DNA from: Bacillus multifaciens
GTDB taxonomy: Bacteria; Bacillota; Bacilli; Bacillales; Bacillaceae_G
Length of the DNA: 64,000 nt
NCBI RefSeq assembly: GCF_030756675.1
Contig: NZ_JAVBXD010000022.1
Location: 1-64,000 of the forward strand
Direction: 5' to 3'
Below, piece after piece: positions 35,241-42,754 of this stretch (the first letter of the stretch is position 1; every line of letters begins with the position of its first letter). The position numbers were made by a program, and so were the translations under genes. Below the pieces are notes generated by a model. The model saw nothing but the letters and a program-made list of their open reading frames with translations. It did not search any database and was not told the origin of the DNA.

Positions 35241-35451
35241 TTGCTATCTCCTCCTTTTGAAGAACAAATACCTCTTCCATCTGCAAGCCAAATACATCAC
35301 AAATCATGAGCGCTAGTAATAATGAAGGTACATAATCCCCCTTTTCAATAGCAGCGATCGTTTGTCTCGTTACCCCCACCTTTTCAGCTAATACACTTTG
35401 TGAAAAATGAAAACGGGCTCGTAGTTCTTTTACTCGATTGTAAATGGTCAA
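35233..35451 (-). CDS. XRE-family regulator (Cro/CI-type HTH)
   Basis: 72 residues that are almost entirely one helix-turn-helix domain: FSQSVLAEKVGVTRQTIAAIEKGDYVPSLLLAL. GAGGTGG is placed 5-6 bases before a TTG at 35451 (MTIYNRVKEL), better than the GTG at 35460 that overlaps the SD. First gene of a two-gene operon with the DUF2178-like protein. Confidence 0.85.
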   Translation of the reverse strand: MTIYNRVKELRARFHFSQSVLAEKVGVTRQTIAAIEKGDYVPSLLLALMICDVFGLQMEEVFVLQKEEIANE

Positions 35452-35524
35452 TTTTACCACCTCTTACCATTATTGTATGCTAAACTTCACAAAATGTAAA
35501 CTCAACTTAACATTTAATGATAAA

Positions 35525-35558
35525 AAAAATCTACTTTGCTTTTGCAAAGTAGATTTTT
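35525..35558 (-). terminator. Terminator of the 3D-domain gene
   Basis: AAATCTACTTTGC / GCAAAGTAGATTT with T-runs on both sides; starts just past the stop at 35562. Confidence 0.88.
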
Positions 35559-35561
35559 ACT

Positions 35562-36722
35562 TTAATCTAAAATGACAACACGAACCTGTTTTCTTCCCCA
35601 AGCACTAGAAGTCCCTTTATCTGGAACGAAAACATCAATTTTATATCCTTTAATCGCACCACCAGTATCCGCAGCAATAGCTTCTCCATATCCTTGAACC
35701 CATACGCGTGAGCCTAATGGAATAACCTTTGGATCAACGGCAATTAATTTCAGATTTGGGTTTGATGTTAAATCATAGTGGCCCCAAGCAGAATACACAT
35801 GTTCACCTGGCTGTTTGCCATTTTCAGCTGGATCATTTGTATAAGCTGTAGCTTCTACAAAAATTTCACGTCCTCCGCCTTTTGCAGGTTTTTCCGGAAC
35901 TGTATCGTTTACTGCCTGTGCTTGTGACTGTTCTTTCTTCGCTTTTTCACGATCTGCCGCTGCTTGTTGTTCACGAGCAATTGTATCTTGTACGCTCTTC
36001 ATATCTGATTCAAGCTTTGCTTTTTCTTGCGCAGCAAGTGTAAGCTGACTAGAAATTTGATTATATTTCGCTTGTACAGCTTGTAAGTTATCTTGGCGTT
36101 TCTTTAAGTTTTCTTGTAACTCAGCTTGTACTTTTGCTAATTTTTGTTTATCGCCTTCTAAAGATTTTTCTTTTTCATCAATTACCTTTTTATCGGCTTC
36201 AATTTGGCGAAGATCTTGTTCTTGTAAACGAAGAATCTCTTTATCTGCATCCATAATCGTAGAAACTGCAGTCATACGTTGCAGGAAATCTGCAATGTTT
36301 TTTGAATCTACAATTACTTCTACTACTAAACTTACATTTGAGCTGTCTTGAACAGAGACCATACGTTTTTTCATAATATCTTTACGCATAAGTACTTTTT
36401 CTTCTAAATTAATAATCTCTTTCATTTTTTGCTCAATTTGTTTATGCGTTTCATCAATTTTACGCTGAATTGCATCTTGTTCTTCTTTATTTTTTGTAAT
36501 TGTATTATTTAAGTCCGTTAATTCTTTTTGAATGCCTTCAATGTCTTTCATTACAGCTTGCTTTTCTTGTTCTTTTTGCTGCATGTCATTATTATTATTT
36601 TGCAATTGCTGCTGCATGTTGTTTAATTTCTCGTCGTTTGACTCAGCTTTTACAGCAACTGTACTACTGAAACAAATAAATCCAGCTAATACAAGACTAC
36701 TGATACGCTTAAAATAGTTCAT
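35562..36722 (-). CDS. Secreted coiled-coil protein with C-terminal 3D (lytic-transglycosylase-like) domain
   Basis: 386 residues: signal peptide (about 1-26, VKAES), a long coiled coil (about 30-270, rich in Gln/Glu/Lys, PcsB/CwlO-type), a short linker and a 3D domain at about 290-386. The three aspartates that name the domain are in VDPKVIP, AADTGG and KIDVFVP, and the fold is the double-psi barrel of MltA-like enzymes. Probably a cell-wall remodelling factor in which the coiled coil controls the catalytic domain. AAGGGAG precedes the ATG. Confidence 0.85.
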   Translation of the reverse strand: MNYFKRISSLVLAGFICFSSTVAVKAESNDEKLNNMQQQLQNNNNDMQQKEQEKQAVMKDIEGIQKELTDLNNTITKNKEEQDAIQRKIDETHKQIEQKMKEIINLEEKVLMRKDIMKKRMVSVQDSSNVSLVVEVIVDSKNIADFLQRMTAVSTIMDADKEILRLQEQDLRQIEADKKVIDEKEKSLEGDKQKLAKVQAELQENLKKRQDNLQAVQAKYNQISSQLTLAAQEKAKLESDMKSVQDTIAREQQAAADREKAKKEQSQAQAVNDTVPEKPAKGGGREIFVEATAYTNDPAENGKQPGEHVYSAWGHYDLTSNPNLKLIAVDPKVIPLGSRVWVQGYGEAIAADTGGAIKGYKIDVFVPDKGTSSAWGRKQVRVVILD

Positions 36723-36903
36723 AATCCGACTCCCTTCTCTTACATTTATACATGATTTGTTTTACAGTTTGTTTACAAACTCATTAAATACAGTTTATTT
36801 TTCATGACGAAATATAACGAATCATGAAAAAATTGTAATAAACTTATTCGATATTTTTAAATTTTTATATGGATATATTTAAAAATAATGCTACAATTTC
36901 AAT

Positions 36904-37056
36904 ATAAAGTGAAACTTTAATCAGCGAGGTTTTCTTCATCCCCCACTGATTATTAGCCATCACCAATCGGGCTTTTACGGGCAGTTTTCTACTTATTCCT
37001 TTTTATTTATCTGAATTTTGGGATATTTTACCATAACCCGCAAATAGCGAGATGAA
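36904..37056. repeat. Degenerate bcr1-like element
   Basis: Left half is well preserved from ATAAAGTGAAAC through CCAATCGGGCTTTTACGGGCAG; the right half has drifted (ACCCGCAAATAGCGAGATGAAA instead of GCCCGTTAATGCGGGATAAA). Confidence 0.7.
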
Positions 37057-37087
37057 AAGAAAATTATAGAAGCTTGGAGAGAAGACT

Positions 37088-38035
37088 ATGTTTACAAAAA
37101 GCAAATCACTAGAAAAAGAAATTGCTCAATTACAAAATCAAGTACAAGAATTAGAACATCAGTTACATGAGAAAGAACAAGAACACAAAAAGGTCATCAC
37201 TTCATTACAGGGAAACGTATTAGCTATTGTCAATGAACATGAAGAAGTTAATCGCCAACATCATACGCTACAAAGTTTAATTCAACAGTTAAATGACTGT
37301 TTTAACAACGTAACGACAAGTACAAACCGTTCCAGCGAGCTGAACAATGATATGCTGCAAAAAGAACAAGGGCTTATTCAAGCTATTGAAGAAATTGTAA
37401 CGTGCTCGAATGAAGGAAAAGATTCCGTTCACGGCTTACTTACTGTTATTAACAAATTAGGTGAGCAATCACAACGTACGTCTAACAGTATGAATCATTT
37501 AAGTGAGCGTTCAAAAGAAATTGAACAAATTGTTGAAGTGATTCAAAATATCGCTGCTCAAACAAACTTACTTGCTTTAAATGCAAGTATTGAAGCTGCT
37601 CGTGCTGGTGAACATGGAAAAGGATTTGCAGTTGTTGCCAATGAAGTTCGAAAGCTTGCTGAAAGCACTGCTGAAAGTACAAAAAACATTGGAGATTTAA
37701 CAAAGAAAATTCAAGAAGAAATTGAAAAAGCATATGAAAATACAAAAGATAATCTTCACCTTGTTGATGAAGGTGTTGAAGTAAGCGCAGATACAAATGC
37801 AAGAATTGAAAAAATCTTAACGATGGTACAAACATTACAAATAGGTGCTACAGATGTGATTGAATCCATCGAGCAACAAAAACATTGTAACGAAGACGTA
37901 TTACGTGAGTTTACAAAAACACAACACATGTTCAAAAAGGTAAATGACACACTGGTAAAACATGTAAATGATGCTCAAAAAGTAGATACAAAGTTATCTA
38001 CAAGTCTAGAAGAACTAGCTGGAACAAAAAAATAA
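37088..38035 (+). CDS. Soluble methyl-accepting chemotaxis-like protein
   Basis: 315 residues with no membrane segment. About 1-70 is coiled coil; about 90-300 is the MCP signalling domain with the highly conserved hairpin tip [20 protein letters not shown] (about 155-174) followed by [16 protein letters not shown]. This tip binds CheA and CheW. Cytoplasmic receptors of this size (YfmS-like) lack an obvious sensor domain, so the signal is unknown. SD TTGGAGAG. Confidence 0.88.
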   Translation: MFTKSKSLEKEIAQLQNQVQELEHQLHEKEQEHKKVITSLQGNVLAIVNEHEEVNRQHHTLQSLIQQLNDCFNNVTTSTNRSSELNNDMLQKEQGLIQAIEEIVTCSNEGKDSVHGLLTVINKLGEQSQRTSNSMNHLSERSKEIEQIVEVIQNIAAQTNLLALNASIEAARAGEHGKGFAVVANEVRKLAESTAESTKNIGDLTKKIQEEIEKAYENTKDNLHLVDEGVEVSADTNARIEKILTMVQTLQIGATDVIESIEQQKHCNEDVLREFTKTQHMFKKVNDTLVKHVNDAQKVDTKLSTSLEELAGTKK

Positions 38036-38036
38036 T

Positions 38037-38069
38037 AAAAAGCCTGAATCGATAGGTTCAGGCTTTTTA
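38037..38069 (+). terminator. Terminator of the chemoreceptor gene
   Basis: AAAAAGCCTGAA / TTCAGGCTTTTT with 8-base loop, directly after the stop. Confidence 0.9.
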
Positions 38070-38120
38070 TTATTCCTTCTCTCTATTTGTTTTTTGTAAA
38101 AAATTGTCGTTATCCTTACA

Positions 38121-38149
38121 TTTACTCCGATTTTTCTGAATAGTATTAT
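38121..38149 (+). promoter_or_regulatory. Promoter upstream of the c-di-AMP riboswitch
   Basis: TTTACT (38121-38126), 17-bp spacer and TATTAT (38144-38149); transcription would start about 15-20 bp before the riboswitch. Confidence 0.5.
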
Positions 38150-38172
38150 ATTTTATATAGATACTTTTTGCT

Positions 38173-38298
38173 GAATCCATATGGAACGGAGGACCCGTTA
38201 TTGTAAGGAGAAACTTACTAGGGGTGAATCTTGAACAGTAGGGTACCCTTCAAGGCCCGAACCCGACAGCTAACTTCGTAAGCATAACTGGAGGGATT
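38173..38298 (+). ncRNA. c-di-AMP riboswitch (ydaO-yuaA type)
   Basis: The conserved blocks occur in order: GGAGGACCC (38189-38196 region), GGGGTGAATC (38221-38230), GTAGGGTACCC, and CCCGAACCCGACAGCTAACTTCGTAAGC (38256-38283, best-conserved core CAGCTAAC). A GTAAG...CTTAC hairpin lies inside. The closing stem pairs GAATCC (38173-38178) with GGGATT (38293-38298). No terminator follows, and the GGAGGG within the closing stem is the SD of the next ORF, so ligand binding would probably block translation. Confidence 0.85.
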
Positions 38299-38307
38299 AC
38301 TTATGTT

Positions 38308-38382
38308 ATGACTGAAGAACAACGATACTTACCTTATTACTTTACTACTAAGAAAAAGAGGGATCCGTTATGTTCATTGTGA
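38308..38382 (+). CDS. 24-residue ORF directly after the riboswitch
   Basis: ATG at 38308 follows the riboswitch-embedded GGAGGG by 12 bases; a two-codon ORF (ATG TTA TGA, 38303-38311) is even better spaced at 7 bases. The peptide MTEEQRYLPYYFTTKKKRDP... ends in a stop that overlaps the start of the 98-residue ORF by 13 bp. This looks like a coupling leader whose translation would open the next cistron; whether the peptide matters is unknown. Confidence 0.35.
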   Translation: MTEEQRYLPYYFTTKKKRDPLCSL

Positions 38383-38666
38383 CCAACATGCTTTATATAA
38401 AAAGAAATTGCGAAAAAGAAGTACTAACAGCATTACAACAATATTACCCTACTCCTAATACGCGAGGTTTTATTAATATAGAAGTTTCCTATACAAAACA
38501 TGGGAGAGATCATACAGAATTCTTCATTCGCACATTATGGAAAACGCAACAAGATTATCGAGGATGGCTCACCTATAAAAAGAAATCTACTACTATTACG
38601 TGGCAACAGCAAGTTCAACCATATATCATTTCTTCCAAGTCCAACGCAACTCAGCTCCATCAGTAA
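38370..38666 (+). CDS. ABM-like (antibiotic biosynthesis monooxygenase fold) small protein
   Basis: 98 residues. The N-terminus MFIVTNMLYIKRNCEKEV and the pattern GFINIEVS...EFFIRTLWKTQQDYRGWL resemble the dimeric ferredoxin-like ABM/IsdG fold, in which a Trp/Asn/His set binds haem; here only the scaffold is clear. AGAGGGAT lies 5 bases before ATG. Downstream of a c-di-AMP riboswitch, which normally controls wall hydrolases or K+ and osmolyte transporters. Confidence 0.6.
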   Translation: MFIVTNMLYIKRNCEKEVLTALQQYYPTPNTRGFINIEVSYTKHGRDHTEFFIRTLWKTQQDYRGWLTYKKKSTTITWQQQVQPYIISSKSNATQLHQ

Positions 38667-38674
38667 AAATACAA

Positions 38675-38709
38675 AAAAGCATGGAAATCATATAGATTCC
38701 ATGCTTTTT
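38675..38709. terminator. Bidirectional terminator between convergent small genes
   Basis: AAAAGCATGGAA / TTCCATGCTTTT. Confidence 0.85.
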
Positions 38710-38713
38710 AAAA

Positions 38714-38923
38714 TTAATATACTTTCTTTTCCTGACAGTATAAGTGAATCACATGTTCATTTTTCTGAAACACATCATGTGTTATATTAACAATGCTAAA
38801 ATTACGTTTTTCTTGCTCTTTCTCATCTTTAAAAAAGACTTGTTCTCCTTCTTTAAATTGCCATGCACTATTAAATGTTGTTACATACTCTCCATTTACT
38901 AAAAACAGCTCATATTTCATCAT
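38714..38923 (-). CDS. Small conserved-looking protein of unknown function
   Basis: 69 residues, soluble and charged, with a beta-rich pattern (MKYELFLVNGEYVTTFNSAW...GEQVFFKDE...HVIHLYCQEKKVY) like a small barrel. A strong SD, GGGAGGGG, is 7 bases before the ATG, which supports expression. No family recognised. Confidence 0.6.
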   Translation of the reverse strand: MMKYELFLVNGEYVTTFNSAWQFKEGEQVFFKDEKEQEKRNFSIVNITHDVFQKNEHVIHLYCQEKKVY

Positions 38924-39068
38924 TTGTGAACCCCTCCCGAATCAATTATTCAAATTACCCTAGTACCATATTTAAATTATAAGCTGTTTAAAATGGAATT
39001 CAATATGATTTACTCTCAATCTGAACACACTTTCTAAGACAACGTAAAGAAATAGGGAAATGTATGAT

Positions 39069-39100
39069 AAAAAAGAGGATATAAAGGTATCCTCTTTTTT
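39069..39100 (-). terminator. Terminator of the MFS gene
   Basis: AAAAAAGAGGATA / TATCCTCTTTTTT hairpin. Confidence 0.85.
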
Positions 39101-39146
39101 ACGTGATGGAATGAATCATTACATATTAAAAGTAGCGGAAATTTCC

Positions 39147-40349
39147 TTATTTCACTTCAGCCATTGGTAAGTTTTCATACTTAACGAAACATGCTGCAAA
39201 TAAGCCTAGACCGAGTATGGCTGCAAGTAGAATAAACGTCGTAGTGAAACTGAAAGCTTTCATAAATGTAAAAGAGATAATTGGACCAAAACTTGTTCCA
39301 GCAAATAAAATGACTGTGTACATTGATATTGCAATACTACGAGCTTTACCTCCTAATTGACCAACAAGAGAAACTAAAGAAGGTACGGAGAGTGCAATGC
39401 CACTTACAAAAACTATACTCATTATTGTTAAAAATAACATGTTTGTAAGAAAGCCCATTGATGCTAGGGCTAAAATGGAGAGAAGTAGCGCCCACCGAAG
39501 TACAAACAGAACGCTAAAATGTTTTGCTAATTTACCTGCTAGTGGAGACAATATCATTCCTAGGATCCCGAATGAACGAATATACAGAAGTTCGTAATTG
39601 TTCATTTGGAAAGATGGATTGGTTAAATATTGCCCTAAGGTGGTGTACATACTAACGAAAGACATGAGTAGAACAAAAGCTATTACGTAACTAAATATTA
39701 GATTTTTATTAGTAAAGACAATGCCAAGTTGCTTCATCGGCTCCCAAATACTTTTCTTTTGATCATGACTTATACCTTTTGGAAGTAACCAGAACACTAT
39801 TGCGGCAGTAAAAATATAAACTGCAGAAAGAGAGTAAAAAACAAATTGCCAATGAAATTGTTGGCTTACGTAAGCACTAAATACTTGACCGACGATTCCG
39901 GCAACGAGGAATCCTGTACTAATAAAACCAACAGCACCAACCTTTCTTTCGTTAGGGAATACTTCTAGTGTGTATGCTAACGCTACTGGTGAAAACGTTG
40001 CAGCAGCTAAACCTTGTAGACCTCTTAATACAACAATATATGAGAAAGAATGAACCATTCCTAGCAGGAATGAAATGACACTTAAAGAAATTAATCCAAG
40101 ACATATAATGTTTTTACGGCCATATTTTTCAGAAATCGCACCGTAAATAAAACATCCACTAGCAAAACCTATTGAAAATATACTAGAAGTTGTAGCTGCT
40201 TGCGATAGAGAAACATGAAAATTATCACTAAACATGATAATGAGTGGAATACTTACATATAAACTGGACATAACAACCATTCCAGTCCAGCATAATATGA
40301 GTGTCATAAGATTATAGTTATGCTGTTTTTCAAAATCAATCGCGATCAT
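39147..40349 (-). CDS. MFS transporter (DHA1 drug-efflux type)
   Basis: 400 residues, twelve membrane segments. The MFS loop motif is GAISEKYGRKN (about 70-80), and the motif C-like stretch GLVAGIVGQVFSAYVSQQFHWQFVFY region in segment 5 suggests an exporter. Its promoter region contains TTAGGTTATCTAA, almost the same operator as upstream of the marR gene next door, so the pump is probably MarR-repressed and induced by its substrate. Confidence 0.85.
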   Translation of the reverse strand: MIAIDFEKQHNYNLMTLILCWTGMVVMSSLYVSIPLIIMFSDNFHVSLSQAATTSSIFSIGFASGCFIYGAISEKYGRKNIICLGLISLSVISFLLGMVHSFSYIVVLRGLQGLAAATFSPVALAYTLEVFPNERKVGAVGFISTGFLVAGIVGQVFSAYVSQQFHWQFVFYSLSAVYIFTAAIVFWLLPKGISHDQKKSIWEPMKQLGIVFTNKNLIFSYVIAFVLLMSFVSMYTTLGQYLTNPSFQMNNYELLYIRSFGILGMILSPLAGKLAKHFSVLFVLRWALLLSILALASMGFLTNMLFLTIMSIVFVSGIALSVPSLVSLVGQLGGKARSIAISMYTVILFAGTSFGPIISFTFMKAFSFTTTFILLAAILGLGLFAACFVKYENLPMAEVK

Positions 40350-40390
40350 AAAATCACCTTCACCTTCATTTTAATTATACTAACTTATAG

Positions 40391-40403
40391 TTAGATAACC
40401 TAA
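40391..40403. promoter_or_regulatory. MarR operator candidate upstream of the MFS gene
   Basis: TTAGATAACCTAA (complement TTAGGTTATCTAA) differs by one base from the site at 41033-41045 and is near-palindromic. Confidence 0.55.
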
Positions 40404-40412
40404 TTAAAAAGT

Positions 40413-40448
40413 TAAAAAAGAGCTACTATCGCTTTGGATAGGTAGCTG
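40413..40448 (-). terminator. Terminator of the marR gene
   Basis: AGCTAC.ATC / GAT.GTAGCT followed by TTTTTT on the minus strand, so marR and the MFS gene are mainly separate transcripts. Confidence 0.75.
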
Positions 40449-40459
40449 TTAATCGCTAT

Positions 40460-41008
40460 TTATCGCTCAATTCCAAGTCGTACTTGTATATTTTCATTTA
40501 ATTTCTTAATGATTTTCTCAAATACTTGACGTTCAGTAGGGGCTAATTCATCAAAAATGGAGGCGCAAGTAGACCAATATGTTGGCAATATTTTTTCAAC
40601 AAACTCACGGCCTTCATCGGTAATGCTTACATGGATTTTTCTACGATCGAACGAGCTGTGTTTTCGTGTAACAAGGTTTCTTTTTTCCAACCAATCAATC
40701 ATAGAAGTTGCAGATGCACGACTAATTCCTAAACGTTCAGCTATCGCTGAAGGAGTTATCATTTTGTTATCGTGCAGAGTTATTAAGATTAGCAAATCAA
40801 GTTTGCTTTCTGTAATCCCAAAATGAGCTAACTCCTGGTCCATTACATCCAAGATATTATCGCTTAACCATAACATGATTAATCCCATAGAGGCATCATT
40901 ACGGTTTGTACTTGATGCTGCTGAGCGATTAATAAGCTCTAAATAAGGCTGAATACCTAATTTTGGTAAGGCATCATCTGAATGTGTTCCTTTTCCGTTC
41001 TTACGCAT
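40460..41008 (-). CDS. MarR-family transcriptional regulator
   Basis: 182 residues; the winged helix lies at about 75-145 (ITPSAIAERLGISRASATSMIDWLEKRNLVTRKHSSFDRRKIHVSITDEG). An N-terminal extension of about 40 residues is longer than in typical MarR proteins. The nearest SD (AAGGAG) is 14 bases from the ATG, wider than usual. Likely repressor of itself and of the adjacent pump through the shared TTAGGT(A/T)ATCTAA sites. Confidence 0.85.
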   Translation of the reverse strand: MRKNGKGTHSDDALPKLGIQPYLELINRSAASSTNRNDASMGLIMLWLSDNILDVMDQELAHFGITESKLDLLILITLHDNKMITPSAIAERLGISRASATSMIDWLEKRNLVTRKHSSFDRRKIHVSITDEGREFVEKILPTYWSTCASIFDELAPTERQVFEKIIKKLNENIQVRLGIER

Positions 41009-41032
41009 TTTCTTTATGTCTACTCCTTTTAA

Positions 41033-41045
41033 TTAGATTACCTAA
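41033..41045. promoter_or_regulatory. MarR operator candidate upstream of marR
   Basis: TTAGATTACCTAA (complement TTAGGTAATCTAA). Adjacent CTAACTATAA repeats extend the symmetry. Nothing else recognisable lies in 41046-41220. Confidence 0.55.
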
Positions 41046-41220
41046 CTATAATTTATTCTAACTATAAGAAAGGAATTACGCAAGAGGAATTTCAGGAAAA
41101 TTTATGTTATTTTGCTGGCTGTTATTTTAAATAAGGAAGTTAACATACATTAATATAAATATAGTGAGGACATACAAAATAGCTTCCCTCGTCTATAGAG
41201 GTGCCACATGTGCAGAAAAC

Positions 41221-41258
41221 AAAAGCCCCCCTTCTAATTAGTTTAGAGGGGGGCTTTT
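41221..41258. terminator. Terminator between marR and the small membrane gene
   Basis: AAAAGCCCCCC / GGGGGGCTTTT. Downstream of the minus-strand gene ending at 41335. Confidence 0.75.
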
Positions 41259-41334
41259 GTTTATAAGGAATTACAAACATATATTTTTCATATTGAAAAA
41301 AACTATAGAAAAATTGGATAGATCAGGAAAGATG

Positions 41335-41640
41335 TTAATGATATTTTATTAATGTTACCAATGTATATGCTATAAATAGTAAGGATAAAAAGATAAATAT
41401 ATCTAGTATTAAAAAAATATATAATATTACTTTTATTTTTTTAGATTTATCATTTCTAATCATATATATAATAAATAGAATTGTAGTTGATTGAAATAAA
41501 ATAGTAAAAAGCACAAACATGGTAGAAAATAACATTTGTGATAGAAATAAGGTATTTGCAATAAGTAAACAACTAATTATATTAAGAATAGATGTAGTTA
41601 CTATAAAAATATACTTATAGACGTTTTTAATTTTGATCAC
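41335..41640 (-). CDS. Small membrane protein of an XRE-associated pair
   Basis: 101 residues, three hydrophobic segments (about 10-30, 35-60, 70-95), very rich in Ile, Leu and Phe. The local DNA is noticeably more AT-rich than the flanks. It overlaps the XRE gene by 14 bp, so the two are coupled. No family recognised. Confidence 0.6.
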   Translation of the reverse strand: MIKIKNVYKYIFIVTTSILNIISCLLIANTLFLSQMLFSTMFVLFTILFQSTTILFIIYMIRNDKSKKIKVILYIFLILDIFIFLSLLFIAYTLVTLIKYH

Positions 41641-42316
41641 CTACTTTGTCACTTTTGTTTATTTGATAATATAGTTGTTTATTTTTATGGTTATATATAA
41701 GTATTTTGTTATTGTTTTCGTCTACAATATAAACATCTTTTTCTTCCCAATCTATTCCACGAGATATGTCCTTTTGAATAGAAAATAAAACCTTTTTATT
41801 TTTAAAAGGAATTGAATTTCGATTAGCATGAATATCTATTTCATGTTCTTTTATTTTGAGGCTATAATCCCCTGAATAATTGGAGAAGAAAGGTTTTAAT
41901 TCACTATTAATATATAGAATTTCCTTTTTATCGGTTTCTTTATAAAAGTGTGAATTAATAACTTTTAGATCTGATGTTTTTATGTCCTTTGGTATAAGTA
42001 AAAAAGCAACAAGACAACAAAATATAACAATAATAGCAAACAAAGAATATATGTATATATAAGTCATCATTAAATATTTTTTGTAATTACTTTGTTTTAT
42101 TAATTGACTCTGCAAATTTAAATCCTCCTTTAATAAAGAATCAATTGAAACATTAAATAGTTTGCTTAAGGCTAATAAATTAGTTAAATCTGGAAGACTT
42201 TTTCCTAGTTCCCATTTAGATATAACTTGTCTTGAAATAAATAATTGGTTGGCTACATCTTCTTGCGTCATTTTATTTACTAATCTTAAATGTTTTATCC
42301 TCTTTCCGATATTCAT
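41627..42316 (-). CDS. Membrane-anchored XRE-family regulator
   Basis: 229 residues: Cro/CI HTH at about 5-62 (MTQEDVANQLFISRQVISKWELGKSLPDLTNLLALSKLF), one membrane segment at about 85-108, and a C-terminal outer domain of about 110 residues. The HTH-TM architecture suggests a one-component membrane sensor. SD AAAGGAGGT is well placed. AT-rich, possibly acquired. Confidence 0.75.
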   Translation of the reverse strand: MNIGKRIKHLRLVNKMTQEDVANQLFISRQVISKWELGKSLPDLTNLLALSKLFNVSIDSLLKEDLNLQSQLIKQSNYKKYLMMTYIYIYSLFAIIVIFCCLVAFLLIPKDIKTSDLKVINSHFYKETDKKEILYINSELKPFFSNYSGDYSLKIKEHEIDIHANRNSIPFKNKKVLFSIQKDISRGIDWEEKDVYIVDENNNKILIYNHKNKQLYYQINKSDKVGDQN

Positions 42317-42381
42317 GTTTGTACCTCCTTTAATTAATTTAATTCATTCTAATGTTAAATAGTAAGAAACGGATCGTAGCA

Positions 42382-42430
42382 TCACAATAAAAAGGTCTGC
42401 AACGATCTGTTGCAGACCTTTTTATTGTGA
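42382..42430. terminator. Long perfect inverted repeat (22-bp arms)
   Basis: TCACAATAAAAAGGTCTGCAAC and its exact complement surround a 5-base loop. T-runs on both strands make it a bidirectional terminator, although no gene ends immediately on either side; it may be the boundary of the AT-rich XRE cassette. Confidence 0.7.
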
Positions 42431-42446
42431 TTTATCTTCTATTTTT

Positions 42447-42664
42447 GTAACTACTCAGCTATACCTTTTAGAAATTTAGAAAAGGGTATGATTCTAGTGA
42501 AGATGTGTCTCTCTAGTACTTATAAATTCATTTTTTTGCATATAGACTGCTGTCATGCAAACAAGGACAGGAGCCTGCACTTATTGGCTACTTTTGTTTT
42601 CAAACCTTGCACGGGGTAGGAAAAGGCACTGACCGCTCCTATGCATCGCCAGTACCTCTCCCCC
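42447..42664 (-). repeat. Family B repeat, extended form
   Basis: Begins at GTAACTACTCAG, includes GATTCTAGTGAAGATGTGTC and the core at about 42625-42650. 42489-42660 is nearly identical to 15386-15557. It overlaps the apparent 5' extension of the MFS frame. Confidence 0.75.
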
Positions 42665-42754
42665 TATACATGCGTAAATTTCCAAACATGCCAATCAATT
42701 TCATTGCGGAGAAAATTAGCGTTATGTCATAATAGCAAAAGAGAGGTGAAAGAG

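Noticed and set aside
42641-42754. Longer N-terminus for the MFS protein starting at 42641
   Set aside because: This part is translated repeat sequence with no SD, and the TTG at 42755 has a well-placed SD and begins a normal first membrane helix.
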